Assembly (NCBI RefSeq): GCF_000473245.1
Contig: NC_022524.1
Span: 4,116,501 to 4,180,500, forward strand
Length of the DNA: 64,000 nucleotides
Direction of reading: 5' to 3'
Source: Bacillus infantis NRRL B-14911
Lineage (GTDB): Bacteria > Bacillota > Bacilli > Bacillales > Cytobacillaceae
Position numbers and translations under genes: made by a program. The notes below the pieces were generated by a model. The model was not told where the DNA came from and did not search any database. It saw only the letters and a program-made list of their open reading frames with translations. This document shows positions 34,014 to 42,649 of the stretch, in pieces (positions within the stretch are counted from its first letter, which is position 1; each line of letters begins with the position of its first letter).

Positions 34014-35551
34014 AACTAGAAAACCAGCCTGGAACAAGTCCACAGAAGAAGGAAGGCATTTTTCAGAAATTCCTGAACGGAATTGAAAAAATAGGCAATA
34101 AGCTGCCAGATCCATTTATTTTATTCGTCGTCCTGACGCTTCTTGTCATTGTCGCTTCAGCCATTTTTAAAGCGTTCGGTGCTACGGTCGTCCACCCTGG
34201 AACAGGGGAAGAGCTGCCCGTCAAGAGCTTAGCTTCAGGTGAAGGTCTGCAGTATATCCTTAGCTCGATGCTCGATAACTTTACAGGCTTCGCACCGCTC
34301 GGCCTCGTACTGGCCATGATGCTTGGTATCGGCTTGGCCGAGAAAGTCGGTTTGCTTGATTATGCCATCAGGAAAACCATTCTGAAGTCACCGCCGGTAT
34401 TGATCACTTATACTGTCGTATTTGTCGGAATCATGGGGAACCTGGCCTCAGATGCGGCCATGGTACTGATTCCGCCGCTCGCCGCCATGGTTTTCTACAA
34501 GGTTGGGCGCAACCCGATCGCAGGTCTCGCAGCCGGGTATGCTGCAGCCGGTGCCGGTTTTACAGCCAACCTTGTCATTACCGGGACAGACACATTGCTT
34601 GCAGGGATCTCCACGGAAGCTGCAAGGATCATTGATGACAGTTTTACCGTTTCACCTGTTGATAACTATTATTTCAATATTGTTTCCGTCTTCCTTCTTA
34701 CAGTAGTCGGTGCCCTTGTCACCACTAAGTTCATCGAGCCTCGCCTTGGCAAATATAAAGGTGATGTCGTCGAAGAAGCAGTCACAGAGGATCACCCGAA
34801 AGCAGGCAAAGGCCTTCGCAATGCCGTCATCGCCGGGGGAGTTTATTTAGCCATCATCCTAGTCACTCTCTTCCTGCCTGACAGCCCATTGCGCGGCGAA
34901 GGCGGAACCATTGTCCCGTCTCCATTCATTGACGGCATCGTTCCTATTACCCTAATCTTCTTTATTGTGATCGGGGTTGCCTACGGTATGACAGTCGGAA
35001 ATATCAAATCAAGCGGAGATGTTGCCAAGTACATGGCTGAATCCATGAAGGATATGGCAGGCTATATCGTCCTGATTTTTGCCATCGCGCAATTCATTGC
35101 CTATTTCAGCTGGTCCAATATCGCGACATGGGTAGCTGTAAACGGCGCCGAATTCCTGAAGGACATCGAGTTCACCGGAATCGGACTCATTATCGGATAT
35201 ATCATCTTTACCGCCTTGCTGAACTTCCTGATCACATCAGGTTCAGCCAAGTGGGCGCTTGAGGCTCCTGTCTTCATCCCAATGTTCATGCAGCTGGGCT
35301 ACAACCCTGCATTCACCCAGGTTGCCTACAGGATCGCCGACTCGTCCACAAACATCGTCACACCATTGATGCCATACATGGTCATCACCTTATCATTCAT
35401 GCAGAAGTACGATAAAAAAGCCGGGATCGGGACCTTCATCGCCCTCATGCTCCCGTACTCCATCTGCTTCCTGCTCACCTGGATCATCCTGATCCTGGTA
35501 TTCTACTTCTTCGGCATTCCATTTGGGCCGGGGATTGGGCCGATGTTGTAA
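34010..35551 (+). CDS. abgT: AbgT-family transporter
   Basis: 513 aa (AbgT about 508) with around 12 membrane segments. Family features: GIEKIGNKLPDPFILFVVLT at the start, NLASDAAMVLIPPLAAMVFY, AAGYAAAGAGFTANLVITGT, and the second pseudo-repeat FLITSGSAKWALEAPVFIPM with YRIADSSTNIVTPLMPYMVI. It should import p-aminobenzoyl-glutamate or a related N-acyl amino acid; some family members export sulfonamides. Last gene of the operon, translationally coupled to abgB. Confidence 0.92.
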   Translation: MKLENQPGTSPQKKEGIFQKFLNGIEKIGNKLPDPFILFVVLTLLVIVASAIFKAFGATVVHPGTGEELPVKSLASGEGLQYILSSMLDNFTGFAPLGLVLAMMLGIGLAEKVGLLDYAIRKTILKSPPVLITYTVVFVGIMGNLASDAAMVLIPPLAAMVFYKVGRNPIAGLAAGYAAAGAGFTANLVITGTDTLLAGISTEAARIIDDSFTVSPVDNYYFNIVSVFLLTVVGALVTTKFIEPRLGKYKGDVVEEAVTEDHPKAGKGLRNAVIAGGVYLAIILVTLFLPDSPLRGEGGTIVPSPFIDGIVPITLIFFIVIGVAYGMTVGNIKSSGDVAKYMAESMKDMAGYIVLIFAIAQFIAYFSWSNIATWVAVNGAEFLKDIEFTGIGLIIGYIIFTALLNFLITSGSAKWALEAPVFIPMFMQLGYNPAFTQVAYRIADSSTNIVTPLMPYMVITLSFMQKYDKKAGIGTFIALMLPYSICFLLTWIILILVFYFFGIPFGPGIGPML

Positions 35552-35586
35552 AAGAGCTTACTTGGCACCAGCAAACGAATTAACAG

Positions 35587-35618
35587 AAAAAGGCCCGCAG
35601 CCAAGCTGCGGGCCTTTT
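35587..35618 (+). terminator. Terminator of the abg-like operon
   Basis: AAAAGGCCCGCAGC pairs with GCTGCGGGCCTTTT around CAA-type loop. Confidence 0.92.
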
Positions 35619-35723
35619 CCTCAATAAGAAGTCCGTTGGGATCATTCGTAGTTCTTGTTCTGCTCCCATTCAATTATATCAAAGTTGATGGTTCAGCAAG
35701 CTGCGTTTTCCACCTTAAAAGCT

Positions 35724-35752
35724 AGCCTTGTGGGATATTCTTCCACAAGGCT
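35724..35752 (-). terminator. Terminator of the SLH-protease gene
   Basis: AGCCTTGTGG pairs with CCACAAGGCT around GATATTCTT. The minus-strand tail is AGCTTTTAAGG, weak but usable. Confidence 0.65.
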
Positions 35753-35766
35753 TCATTCTTTTTTCA

Positions 35767-38022
35767 CTATTTCACGTTGCCCGACATAATAAACGTCTTC
35801 CAAATTCCTGTACTCTGAGAAACTTCTTCTCCTAAAACCACAAGTTTGCCTTTGTGGTTAAAGAGGAAATATCCTTCTCCACTCATGCTGTATGTTTTGC
35901 GAAGTGTAAAGGTCTCATAGTCATAAACATAGATTCTATCGCCTATTGTTAAATAGAACTCTGTCAATTCAGGATTGAAGGCAACATCACTGAAGCCTGT
36001 TCTCAGGTCAGTGAAATACTTCATATTTGTTTCTCTTAAACTGGTTGATCTGAATACTGTTCCAGCATGGTTAAACAGATAACGGCCATCCGGAGAAATG
36101 GTCATATAGGTATCTAAATTATAATCACCATGATAAGGAGAATCATAGCCTCCGGTGAATATACCATTTTCAACAGTGAAGACTTCCATATCCCGCGGAC
36201 TGGTATCTGAGTTTACCGCATATATTCTCTTTTTATCAGAGTGCATAAAGAGCTCGCTTTGCTGGCGGATTGATTTTGAAGACACTTCTATACCGGTTTC
36301 TTTATTGTAGCTTTTTAAGTATGTCCACTGGCCGGAACCTGAAGAAACATAAAAATAGTTTTCATCAGCAACAATGTCATACGGGTCCACATTGATATCA
36401 AAGTACTTTTTAATCTTTAATGTCTGGGGATCTACAATTGCGACTGCACCGTTTTGTGTTTCATTCCACCAATAAGAGCTGTGCTCTCCTTTTAACAGGG
36501 TGACATAAAGCTCTCCATTCGCATAAAAAACACTCTCAGCAGGCAAACTGAATGGCAGCCGCTTAATGGATTTGGTTTCATAATTAACAGCGATCAGCGC
36601 GCCATCTTCGTTTATTCCATACACAACCGGCAGTTCACTGTCATGTACAGCATCAAGGAAGATATCAGACAATGTTTGCTTTGTGCCTTGAAGAGGTTCC
36701 ATATTGATTGGTTCCGGACGCTCTTCTTTTACCTCATCCTCTTCCCATTCATCTTCTTCCTCAAAGTCTAAAACAGGCATTGCAGAAAATTTCTCGGTGC
36801 TGATTTTTTTAAAGTCAGCCTTCTTATAATCTTTTAGAAACTCATTCACATAGTCTGAAGAAATAGCAAAATTAATATCTTCAAATCCAAAGGAATTCAA
36901 TCCAAGTACATAGCCCTTCATGTTTAAAAGAGGGCCGCCTGAGCTTCCAAAAGTAATTTGAGCAGTTGTTTGTATGGCTTTTAGGCTGCCCATTTCATCC
37001 TCAAAGATTTGCTTTCCAGACACAATTCCTTCTGAAATTGAATTTTTCAAACCAAACGGGCTGCCGATTGCTACTGCTTTTTCACCTTTAACAGCTGAAC
37101 TAAAGCTCGCCAATGGCAAAGAAGGAAAACCAATTCTCTCTGCTGGCTTCAGAATCGCTAAATCAAGATAATCATCGTATTTAACTACCCCTTCCAGCTC
37201 AAATTCCTTGCCGCTTTCTGTAATGGCAACAGCCCTTGTTCCGCCGCTGATCACATGAAAGTTTGTGGCTACAAGCTGGTTGGCAACAATAAATCCGCTG
37301 CCTTGTGAAACAAGTTCATCATTTTCATCATATAACTCAATAACAACAACACTCTGCTCATTCTTTGCAATTTCTTCTGTACTGCGAACTGGTGCTTTTG
37401 CCATGTCGAACGGTTTAAAGTCCTCATTTAAAAAGCGGGACATGAACGCTGCAAAGTGCGCCCTGACCATGGTCTCATTCGGACGGAAAGTTCCATCCGG
37501 ATAGCCTGTGGTGATATTGTGTGCTGCCAAAGACTGTACAAATGGATAAATGCTTGCTGTGGCCGGCACATCTTTAAAGCTTGAATAGGAATTGCCTTTA
37601 AGCTTATAGGCGTTAACAAGAATAATCGCCATCTGGCCTCTTGTCAGCGTACCATTGGGATCAAAAATCCCAGCGCTTTTACCTGAAATGATGCCCAGCT
37701 GTTTTGCTTTGGCAATCGCATCATATCCAGAACTGCCCGGGGGAACATCTTTAAAATTAGGGTTTGGCGCATCTCCCGTTTTGATGCCAAGTTCCCTAAT
37801 AATCATGTGAACGGCCTGTACCCGTTTAATCGGATCCTGAGGCCCAAATTTACCGTTTGAATATCCGTTGATAATTCCTCTGTCTGATAAAAATAATATT
37901 TCATCACGAAAGGCAGTTACGTCTGGATATAATATACTTCCCTCCGCCTTTTTAAGGTCAATCGACACCGGAATAGTCAACAAGAGAAATAAAGTTAAAA
38001 TAATCTTAAATGCCCGCTGCAA
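35767..38022 (-). CDS. S-layer-anchored trypsin-like serine protease with C-terminal beta-propeller
   Basis: 751 aa with a TTG start at 38022 (AAGGAGG 7 nt upstream). After a signal peptide (FKIILTLFLLLTIPVSIDL) come three SLH repeats to about residue 205 (FGPQDPIKRVQAVHMIIREL; NGTLTRGQMAIILVNAYKL; FRPNETMVRAHFAAFMSRFL). A trypsin-2/S1C domain (about 230-400) holds the triad: His in VATNFHVISGG, Asp in YDDYLDLAILKP, Ser in TFGSSGGPLLNM. No PDZ domain follows. An acidic linker (FEEEDEWEEDEVKEER) leads to a repeat-rich C-terminal half resembling a beta-propeller (IVDPQTLKIKKYFDINVDPY, MTISPDGRYLFNHAG). Probably a surface quality-control or processing protease. Monocistronic. Confidence 0.88.
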   Translation of the reverse strand: MQRAFKIILTLFLLLTIPVSIDLKKAEGSILYPDVTAFRDEILFLSDRGIINGYSNGKFGPQDPIKRVQAVHMIIRELGIKTGDAPNPNFKDVPPGSSGYDAIAKAKQLGIISGKSAGIFDPNGTLTRGQMAIILVNAYKLKGNSYSSFKDVPATASIYPFVQSLAAHNITTGYPDGTFRPNETMVRAHFAAFMSRFLNEDFKPFDMAKAPVRSTEEIAKNEQSVVVIELYDENDELVSQGSGFIVANQLVATNFHVISGGTRAVAITESGKEFELEGVVKYDDYLDLAILKPAERIGFPSLPLASFSSAVKGEKAVAIGSPFGLKNSISEGIVSGKQIFEDEMGSLKAIQTTAQITFGSSGGPLLNMKGYVLGLNSFGFEDINFAISSDYVNEFLKDYKKADFKKISTEKFSAMPVLDFEEEDEWEEDEVKEERPEPINMEPLQGTKQTLSDIFLDAVHDSELPVVYGINEDGALIAVNYETKSIKRLPFSLPAESVFYANGELYVTLLKGEHSSYWWNETQNGAVAIVDPQTLKIKKYFDINVDPYDIVADENYFYVSSGSGQWTYLKSYNKETGIEVSSKSIRQQSELFMHSDKKRIYAVNSDTSPRDMEVFTVENGIFTGGYDSPYHGDYNLDTYMTISPDGRYLFNHAGTVFRSTSLRETNMKYFTDLRTGFSDVAFNPELTEFYLTIGDRIYVYDYETFTLRKTYSMSGEGYFLFNHKGKLVVLGEEVSQSTGIWKTFIMSGNVK

Positions 38023-38107
38023 GTGCGTTCCTCCTTCATGGTTATCAGATAGATTTTAATGGAATTGGAGGAAAATAGCTTGTTGTAAAATATGGGATTT
38101 ATTTCAT

Positions 38108-38137
38108 GGTGACAGGCACCTCCCGAATTTTGTCGAA
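38108..38137 (+). repeat. GGTGACAGGCACC-type repeat
   Basis: A full copy of the 30-bp core: GGTGACAGGCACCTCCCGAA followed by TTTTGTCGAA. It lies in a 350-bp gap (38023-38377) that holds otherwise only the terminator below. Confidence 0.9.
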
Positions 38138-38311
38138 CACCCAGCTAGCAGCATTCTCCCTCAACGTGTATTTGTAGACTATTCAATTTCCCCTATCCGT
38201 AGATAGCCAGCAATATTAAGCATTTTCTAAGACAGCTGTATTCCCGGGGACAGCTTTATTGAGGAATGGAAATGCGTACACGCTTAGCAGAGAATACGAT
38301 AATTTAAGGAA

Positions 38312-38350
38312 TTTAAAAAATAGACCTGTGCTAAAAGCACAAGTCTATTC
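38312..38350 (-). terminator. Terminator of the uronate operon
   Basis: On the minus strand AATAGACTTGTGCT pairs with AGCACAGGTCTATT around TTT, followed by TTTTTAAATT. Confidence 0.9.
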
Positions 38351-38377
38351 TAAGAACTGAAAATGGTTAATACTAGT

Positions 38378-39010
38378 TTACAAATCGGCCCCTATCAGCC
38401 TTTTCAGTGAAAGACTGCTGGCCCCCGGCTTTTCACTGCCCGTAATGGCACTTCCAACAATGGCAATGTCCACAATACTATTTTTCAATGTACCAATTGT
38501 TTTTTCTGAGATTCCTCCTGCTATGGCAATCTCTGAATCCTCAAGTCCATCTGCCGCCTGAAATAACGCCGGGTCTGCCAGCTGCCCCTCCTTCTGCATG
38601 TCTTTCCCAATATGGAGACAGAACAGGCGGGCTCCGAGCTGATGAATTTCCCTCGCTCTGGCAGAGTCGTGTATGCCCAATAGATCAATCATGATTCTTT
38701 TTCCATATGCCTCTGCTGCTTCGAGTGTTTCCTTAATAGTTCCATTATGCGAGAAGCCCATTACGGTGACAATATCCGCTCCTGCCCCGAAAGCCTGATT
38801 AGCTTCGTGCCTCCCTGCATCACATGTCTTCATATCGGCTACAAGCACTTTTTCAGGAAATTCCTTTTTCATGCTGCGGATGATATCCATGCCATATTCT
38901 TTAATCACGCCTGTCCCTATTTCAATCCAGTCAATATTTTCATAAGCTTCCTTAACGATGCGGAAGCACTCCTCATTTGTCAGGCGGTCAAGAGCCAGCT
39001 GTACTTTCAT
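38378..39010 (-). CDS. 3-hexulose-6-phosphate synthase / 3-keto-L-gulonate-6-P decarboxylase family protein
   Basis: 210 aa from the ATG at 39010 (AGAGGG 6 nt upstream; an ATG one codon earlier is too close). A small OMP-decarboxylase-superfamily barrel: VQLALDRL, WIEIGTGVIKEYG, VADMKTCDAGRHEA (family motif DxKxxDxG), LHIGKDMQKEG and IAIAGGISE. DMKTCDAG is nearer to hexulose-phosphate synthases (DLKTxDAG) than to UlaD (DAKIADAG). A SIS isomerase like 6-phospho-3-hexuloisomerase is encoded in the same operon, so the pair may interconvert hexulose-6-P and ribulose-5-P/formaldehyde, or act on a uronate-derived sugar phosphate. The exact reaction is open. Last gene of the operon. Confidence 0.75.
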   Translation of the reverse strand: MKVQLALDRLTNEECFRIVKEAYENIDWIEIGTGVIKEYGMDIIRSMKKEFPEKVLVADMKTCDAGRHEANQAFGAGADIVTVMGFSHNGTIKETLEAAEAYGKRIMIDLLGIHDSARAREIHQLGARLFCLHIGKDMQKEGQLADPALFQAADGLEDSEIAIAGGISEKTIGTLKNSIVDIAIVGSAITGSEKPGASSLSLKRLIGADL

Positions 39011-39065
39011 CATTATCCCTCTTTCGTTAAAAATCCACAGGATTTCTCCTGTGGAAAGTTAAGTA

Positions 39066-39902
39066 TTAAACTCCTGAATAGGCCATGAAACCGCCATCTA
39101 CAGGTATGGTCACACCTGAGACGAAGCCGGAGTATTCCCCATCGGCGAGCCATAAGAGCGTGCCAAGAAGGTCATTGGGCTTGCCAAATCTTTTCATTGG
39201 TGTATGTGCGATAATTTTTTCTGATCTCGCAGTATGTGACCCGTCCTCCTTCAGGAGCAGATCACGATTTTGTGAAGTTAAAAAGAAGCCAGGCGCGATA
39301 GCATTTACCCTCATCCCCGTCTCAGCAAAATGAACAGCCATCCACATGGTAAAATTATTTATAGCCGATTTGGCAGCGCTATAAGCAGGCACCTTTGTCA
39401 TTGGGGAATACGCACTCATTGAGGATATATTAATAATGATAGGCGATTCCTGCTTCAGAAGTTCCTTGCCAAATACTTGGCTGGCCAGAAATGTCCCGGT
39501 GAAATTGCTCGCAAAGACCTGTGAAAACCCCTTTTCGTCCATATCAAAGAAGGTTTTGCCGGAGGATTCCGGGTCAAAAGTTTCGGCTGCCGTGATAGCA
39601 TCCGGATGATTGCCGCCTGCACCATTGATTAAAATATCCACCCGCCCAAAGCTTTTTAATACTTCTTCTTTGGCGCTTTCCAACGAGGATCTGTCCAGAA
39701 CATCTGCGGCAGCAGCTATGGCTTTGCCGCCGGACTCATTTATTTCAGAAGCGATGGCCTCTCCTTTTTCAGCAGTCCGGTTCAAAATGGCAACATTGAC
39801 TCCATGCCTTGAAAGCTCCCGTGCCATTTCTGAGCAAAGCACCCCGCTCCCGCCTGTTATAACGGCGGTTTTCCCATTAAGGTTCTCATGAATTGGAAAC
39901 AT
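39066..39902 (-). CDS. uxuB: D-mannonate oxidoreductase, SDR type
   Basis: 278 aa from the ATG at 39902 (GGGGGAATTCTA upstream). It overlaps the uxuA end by 17 nt. Rossmann motif TGGSGVLCSEMARELSRHG, NGAGGNH, catalytic Ser in NISSMSAYSP and YSAAKSA as YxxxK, FLTSQNRDLL. It matches the short-chain B. subtilis UxuB (YjmF), not the long E. coli enzyme. It reduces D-fructuronate to D-mannonate with NADH. It follows uxuA as in the B. subtilis exu locus. Confidence 0.88.
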   Translation of the reverse strand: MFPIHENLNGKTAVITGGSGVLCSEMARELSRHGVNVAILNRTAEKGEAIASEINESGGKAIAAAADVLDRSSLESAKEEVLKSFGRVDILINGAGGNHPDAITAAETFDPESSGKTFFDMDEKGFSQVFASNFTGTFLASQVFGKELLKQESPIIINISSMSAYSPMTKVPAYSAAKSAINNFTMWMAVHFAETGMRVNAIAPGFFLTSQNRDLLLKEDGSHTARSEKIIAHTPMKRFGKPNDLLGTLLWLADGEYSGFVSGVTIPVDGGFMAYSGV

Positions 39903-40974
39903 TAGAATTCCCCCGTTTTTCAGATTGATAGGCATCCCACAGCCCGTGAAGGTACATGATGCCAAGCGCCCTGTCATACAGTCCGTATCCCGGCCTGCAT
40001 TTCTCATCCCAGATATGCCTTCCATGGTCAGGCCTCACATATCCTTCATACTGAATATCGGACAGTTCTTTGACAACCCCTTTAATATTAATGGATCCAT
40101 CTGATGTCAGATGAGAGGTTTCAATAAAATCGCCATTTTCATATATTTTTACATTGCGGATATGGGCGAAAGGAGATCTTCCGGCAAACTCCGCAGCAAG
40201 CTTCACCATATCATTTGCCGGATTTGCCCCAAGTGAACCGGTACAGAATGTAATGCCATTGGAAGGTGAGTCAGAAATGGCAAGAAGCTTTTCAAGGCTC
40301 TCTCTGCCTGTCATGATGCGCGGAAGGCCAAAGATGGACCATGGCGGATCATCCGGATGAATCGCCATTTTGATTCCTGCCTCCTCGGCTACAGGCAGAA
40401 TTTCATGCAGGAAGTACCCAAGATTCCTCCACAAGTCTGACTCTCCTATCTCTTTATAGGCTTCAAACAGCTCCTTGATCCGCGCAAGCTTTTCCGGCTC
40501 CCAGCCTGGCAGCGTCAGGTCAGAAGCAGCTGCAACCGTGTCTATTAATTCCTGCGGATCCAGATTATCCACCTTCAGCTTTTCATAAAAAAGGGCTGTG
40601 GATCCATCCGGCAGCTCTTTATAAAGCTCTGTCCTGGTCCAGTCGAAAATCGGCATGAAATTATAACAGATGACCTTGACGCCAAATTCACCAAGATTGC
40701 GGATGGTCTGTTTATAATTTTCTATATAAAAATCCCGTTCTTCATTTCCGAGCTTTATTGATTCATGAACATTTACACTTTCGACAACTTCTCCATGGAA
40801 GCCAAATGATTGAATATACTCGAGCTCGGATTGAATCTCTTCCTTCTCCCAAACATCTCCGGCAGGTTTATGGTGAAGTGCCCAAACTATGCCCTTTACA
40901 TCCGGGATCTGCTGGATGTTCTCCAGGTTTACCGTATCATTATTCCTGCCATACCAGCGGAATGTCATGTTCAT
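39886..40974 (-). CDS. uxuA: Mannonate dehydratase
   Basis: 362 aa, usual family size. It converts D-mannonate to 2-keto-3-deoxygluconate. MTFRWYGRNNDTVNLENIQQ, KVICYNFMPIFDWTRTEL, AIHPDDPPWSIFGLPRIM, FCTGSLGANPANDM and YVRPDHGRHIWDEK are family signatures with metal-binding His/Asp/Cys. ATGA overlap with the kdgA stop. Its product is cleaved after phosphorylation by KdgK and KdgA of the same operon. Confidence 0.95.
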   Translation of the reverse strand: MNMTFRWYGRNNDTVNLENIQQIPDVKGIVWALHHKPAGDVWEKEEIQSELEYIQSFGFHGEVVESVNVHESIKLGNEERDFYIENYKQTIRNLGEFGVKVICYNFMPIFDWTRTELYKELPDGSTALFYEKLKVDNLDPQELIDTVAAASDLTLPGWEPEKLARIKELFEAYKEIGESDLWRNLGYFLHEILPVAEEAGIKMAIHPDDPPWSIFGLPRIMTGRESLEKLLAISDSPSNGITFCTGSLGANPANDMVKLAAEFAGRSPFAHIRNVKIYENGDFIETSHLTSDGSINIKGVVKELSDIQYEGYVRPDHGRHIWDEKCRPGYGLYDRALGIMYLHGLWDAYQSEKRGNSNVSNS

Positions 40975-41606
40975 TTCTGTCCACTCTCCTCTGCAGCAGC
41001 TATGTATTTCCGGCAGAGCTCTGTGACTGCTGCCTTTCCTCCAGATTGATAGGCTTTATTCAGGTCGCTTCCAATCCCGGCAGCAACAGCTCCAGCCTTC
41101 AGCCAGCTGCCAATGTTTTGAAGATTTACTCCTCCTGTCGGCATGATCTTCACCTGCGGAAGCGGGCCATTGACTGCACCGATGAAGGATGGATCAAAGC
41201 GGTTGGCAGGAAAAAGCTTCACGATGTCAGCTCCGCTTTCAAGGGCTGACACAATTTCCGTAATGGTCATACAGCCTGGCAGGTATGGCACGCTGTATCG
41301 ATTGCATATTACAGCTATGTCTCTATTAAAATTGGGGCTGACTATGAAGCTTGCCCCGTTAAGAATGGCATGCCGGGCTGTCTCCGGATCCAATACTGTC
41401 CCGGCGCCTATCAGCCCGCCCTCACTTCTCACAGCTTCAAATACCTTTGCCACATCAGGCGTCGTGTACGTCAATTCTATTGCCTGGAAGCCGCCTTCTA
41501 AAGCTGCGGCCGATATGTCAATAGCCTCTTCGGCAGTCCTGCCCCGCACAACGGCAACAACTTTTGAATCTGCCAATTTATTCAACACTTCTATTTTTCC
41601 GTTCAT
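40971..41606 (-). CDS. kdgA: KDPG/KHG aldolase
   Basis: 211 aa from the ATG at 41606 (AGGAG upstream); an ATG five codons earlier lacks a site. Family marks: VVAVVRGRTAEEAIDIS, AIELTYTTP (catalytic Glu), GAGTVLDPETA, IVKLFPANRFDP (Schiff-base Lys), IMPTGGVNLQNIGSWLKAG. It splits 2-keto-3-deoxy-6-phosphogluconate into pyruvate and glyceraldehyde-3-phosphate, the end of the uronate pathway. Confidence 0.93.
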   Translation of the reverse strand: MNGKIEVLNKLADSKVVAVVRGRTAEEAIDISAAALEGGFQAIELTYTTPDVAKVFEAVRSEGGLIGAGTVLDPETARHAILNGASFIVSPNFNRDIAVICNRYSVPYLPGCMTITEIVSALESGADIVKLFPANRFDPSFIGAVNGPLPQVKIMPTGGVNLQNIGSWLKAGAVAAGIGSDLNKAYQSGGKAAVTELCRKYIAAAEESGQK

Positions 41607-41617
41607 TCTATCACTCC

Positions 41618-42637
41618 TCATTCAAAGACAATGACTGCTTTGCGCACCTGGTCCGGATTTTCCTCAACAAAGTTGAACGCTTCCTGAACTTCATCAAGAG
41701 TAAATTTATGAGTAATAAATCCATTTGCTTCAAGCTTTCCTTCGTTCAGGAGGGAAATTACTTTTCCAAACTGGTTTGTCTGTAATCTTGAACCGACAAT
41801 GGTAACTTCCTTCTTGGTGATAGGAAGCTGGGAAATGGGCGATGGCTTCTCGTCAAAGCCCAGCACAACCACCCGTCCTGCCGGGGAAACCACGTTTACC
41901 CCCAGCTCAAAAGTAGATGGCAGGCACACAGCGTCAATGACAATATTCGGCCCCTCTCCTCCAGTCAGCTCCATAACTCTATCTTCGACGGACTCTTTTC
42001 CGGCATCAATGACTTCATCAGCCCCATTTTCCTTGGCAAACGCAAGGCGCTCTTGTTTTAAATCAGTCATGATGACATGCGCGCCGCTGAGCTTCGCCAT
42101 CTTCAGGATGCAGATGCCGATTGGGCCGCAGCCCTGGATGAGGACAGAGTCACCTTCTTGAACATCACCTCTCCAGACAGACTGGGCACCAATCGTATAT
42201 GGTTCGGCCAGAACGATTTCATCCCAGTCAAGGCCAGGGTCTGCCGCATGAAGCTGCTTTTCCGGCAGGACGAAATATTCCCGCATGCCGCCATCCTCAT
42301 GTACGCCGAACACAGACAGGTTGCTGCAGACATTAGGTCTGCCTGTCCGGCATGCGTAGCATTCTCCGCAATAGCGGATCGGCTCAACCACAACATGGTC
42401 GCCAGGCTTTACGCCCGTAACGCCTGACCCTATTTCAACGACTTCTCCCGCGACTTCATGCCCGGGAACTCTTGGATATGTGGCCAGCGGATTGGTTCCA
42501 TGATAGATATGCATATCCGAGCCGCAGATCCCTACCCGCTTTACTTTTACAAGTACTTCTTCAGGATGGGAGATGACCGGTTTTTCCGTATCAATAATTT
42601 CCATTTCCATTGCTTTTGGTATTTGTACTGCCTTCAT
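41618..42637 (-). CDS. yjmD: Zinc-dependent alcohol dehydrogenase, YjmD-like
   Basis: 339 aa medium-chain dehydrogenase. Catalytic zinc ligands are in [10 protein letters not shown] and PGHEVAGEV; structural zinc Cys cluster in [19 protein letters not shown] fold [15 protein letters not shown] with acidic DLKQERL. Sits next to uxuA/uxuB as yjmD does in B. subtilis. It may oxidise a hexonate such as L-gulonate or D-altronate. Specificity is unproven. AGGAGG ribosome site. Confidence 0.85.
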   Translation of the reverse strand: MKAVQIPKAMEMEIIDTEKPVISHPEEVLVKVKRVGICGSDMHIYHGTNPLATYPRVPGHEVAGEVVEIGSGVTGVKPGDHVVVEPIRYCGECYACRTGRPNVCSNLSVFGVHEDGGMREYFVLPEKQLHAADPGLDWDEIVLAEPYTIGAQSVWRGDVQEGDSVLIQGCGPIGICILKMAKLSGAHVIMTDLKQERLAFAKENGADEVIDAGKESVEDRVMELTGGEGPNIVIDAVCLPSTFELGVNVVSPAGRVVVLGFDEKPSPISQLPITKKEVTIVGSRLQTNQFGKVISLLNEGKLEANGFITHKFTLDEVQEAFNFVEENPDQVRKAVIVFE

Positions 42638-42649
42638 AATTTTCTCCTC

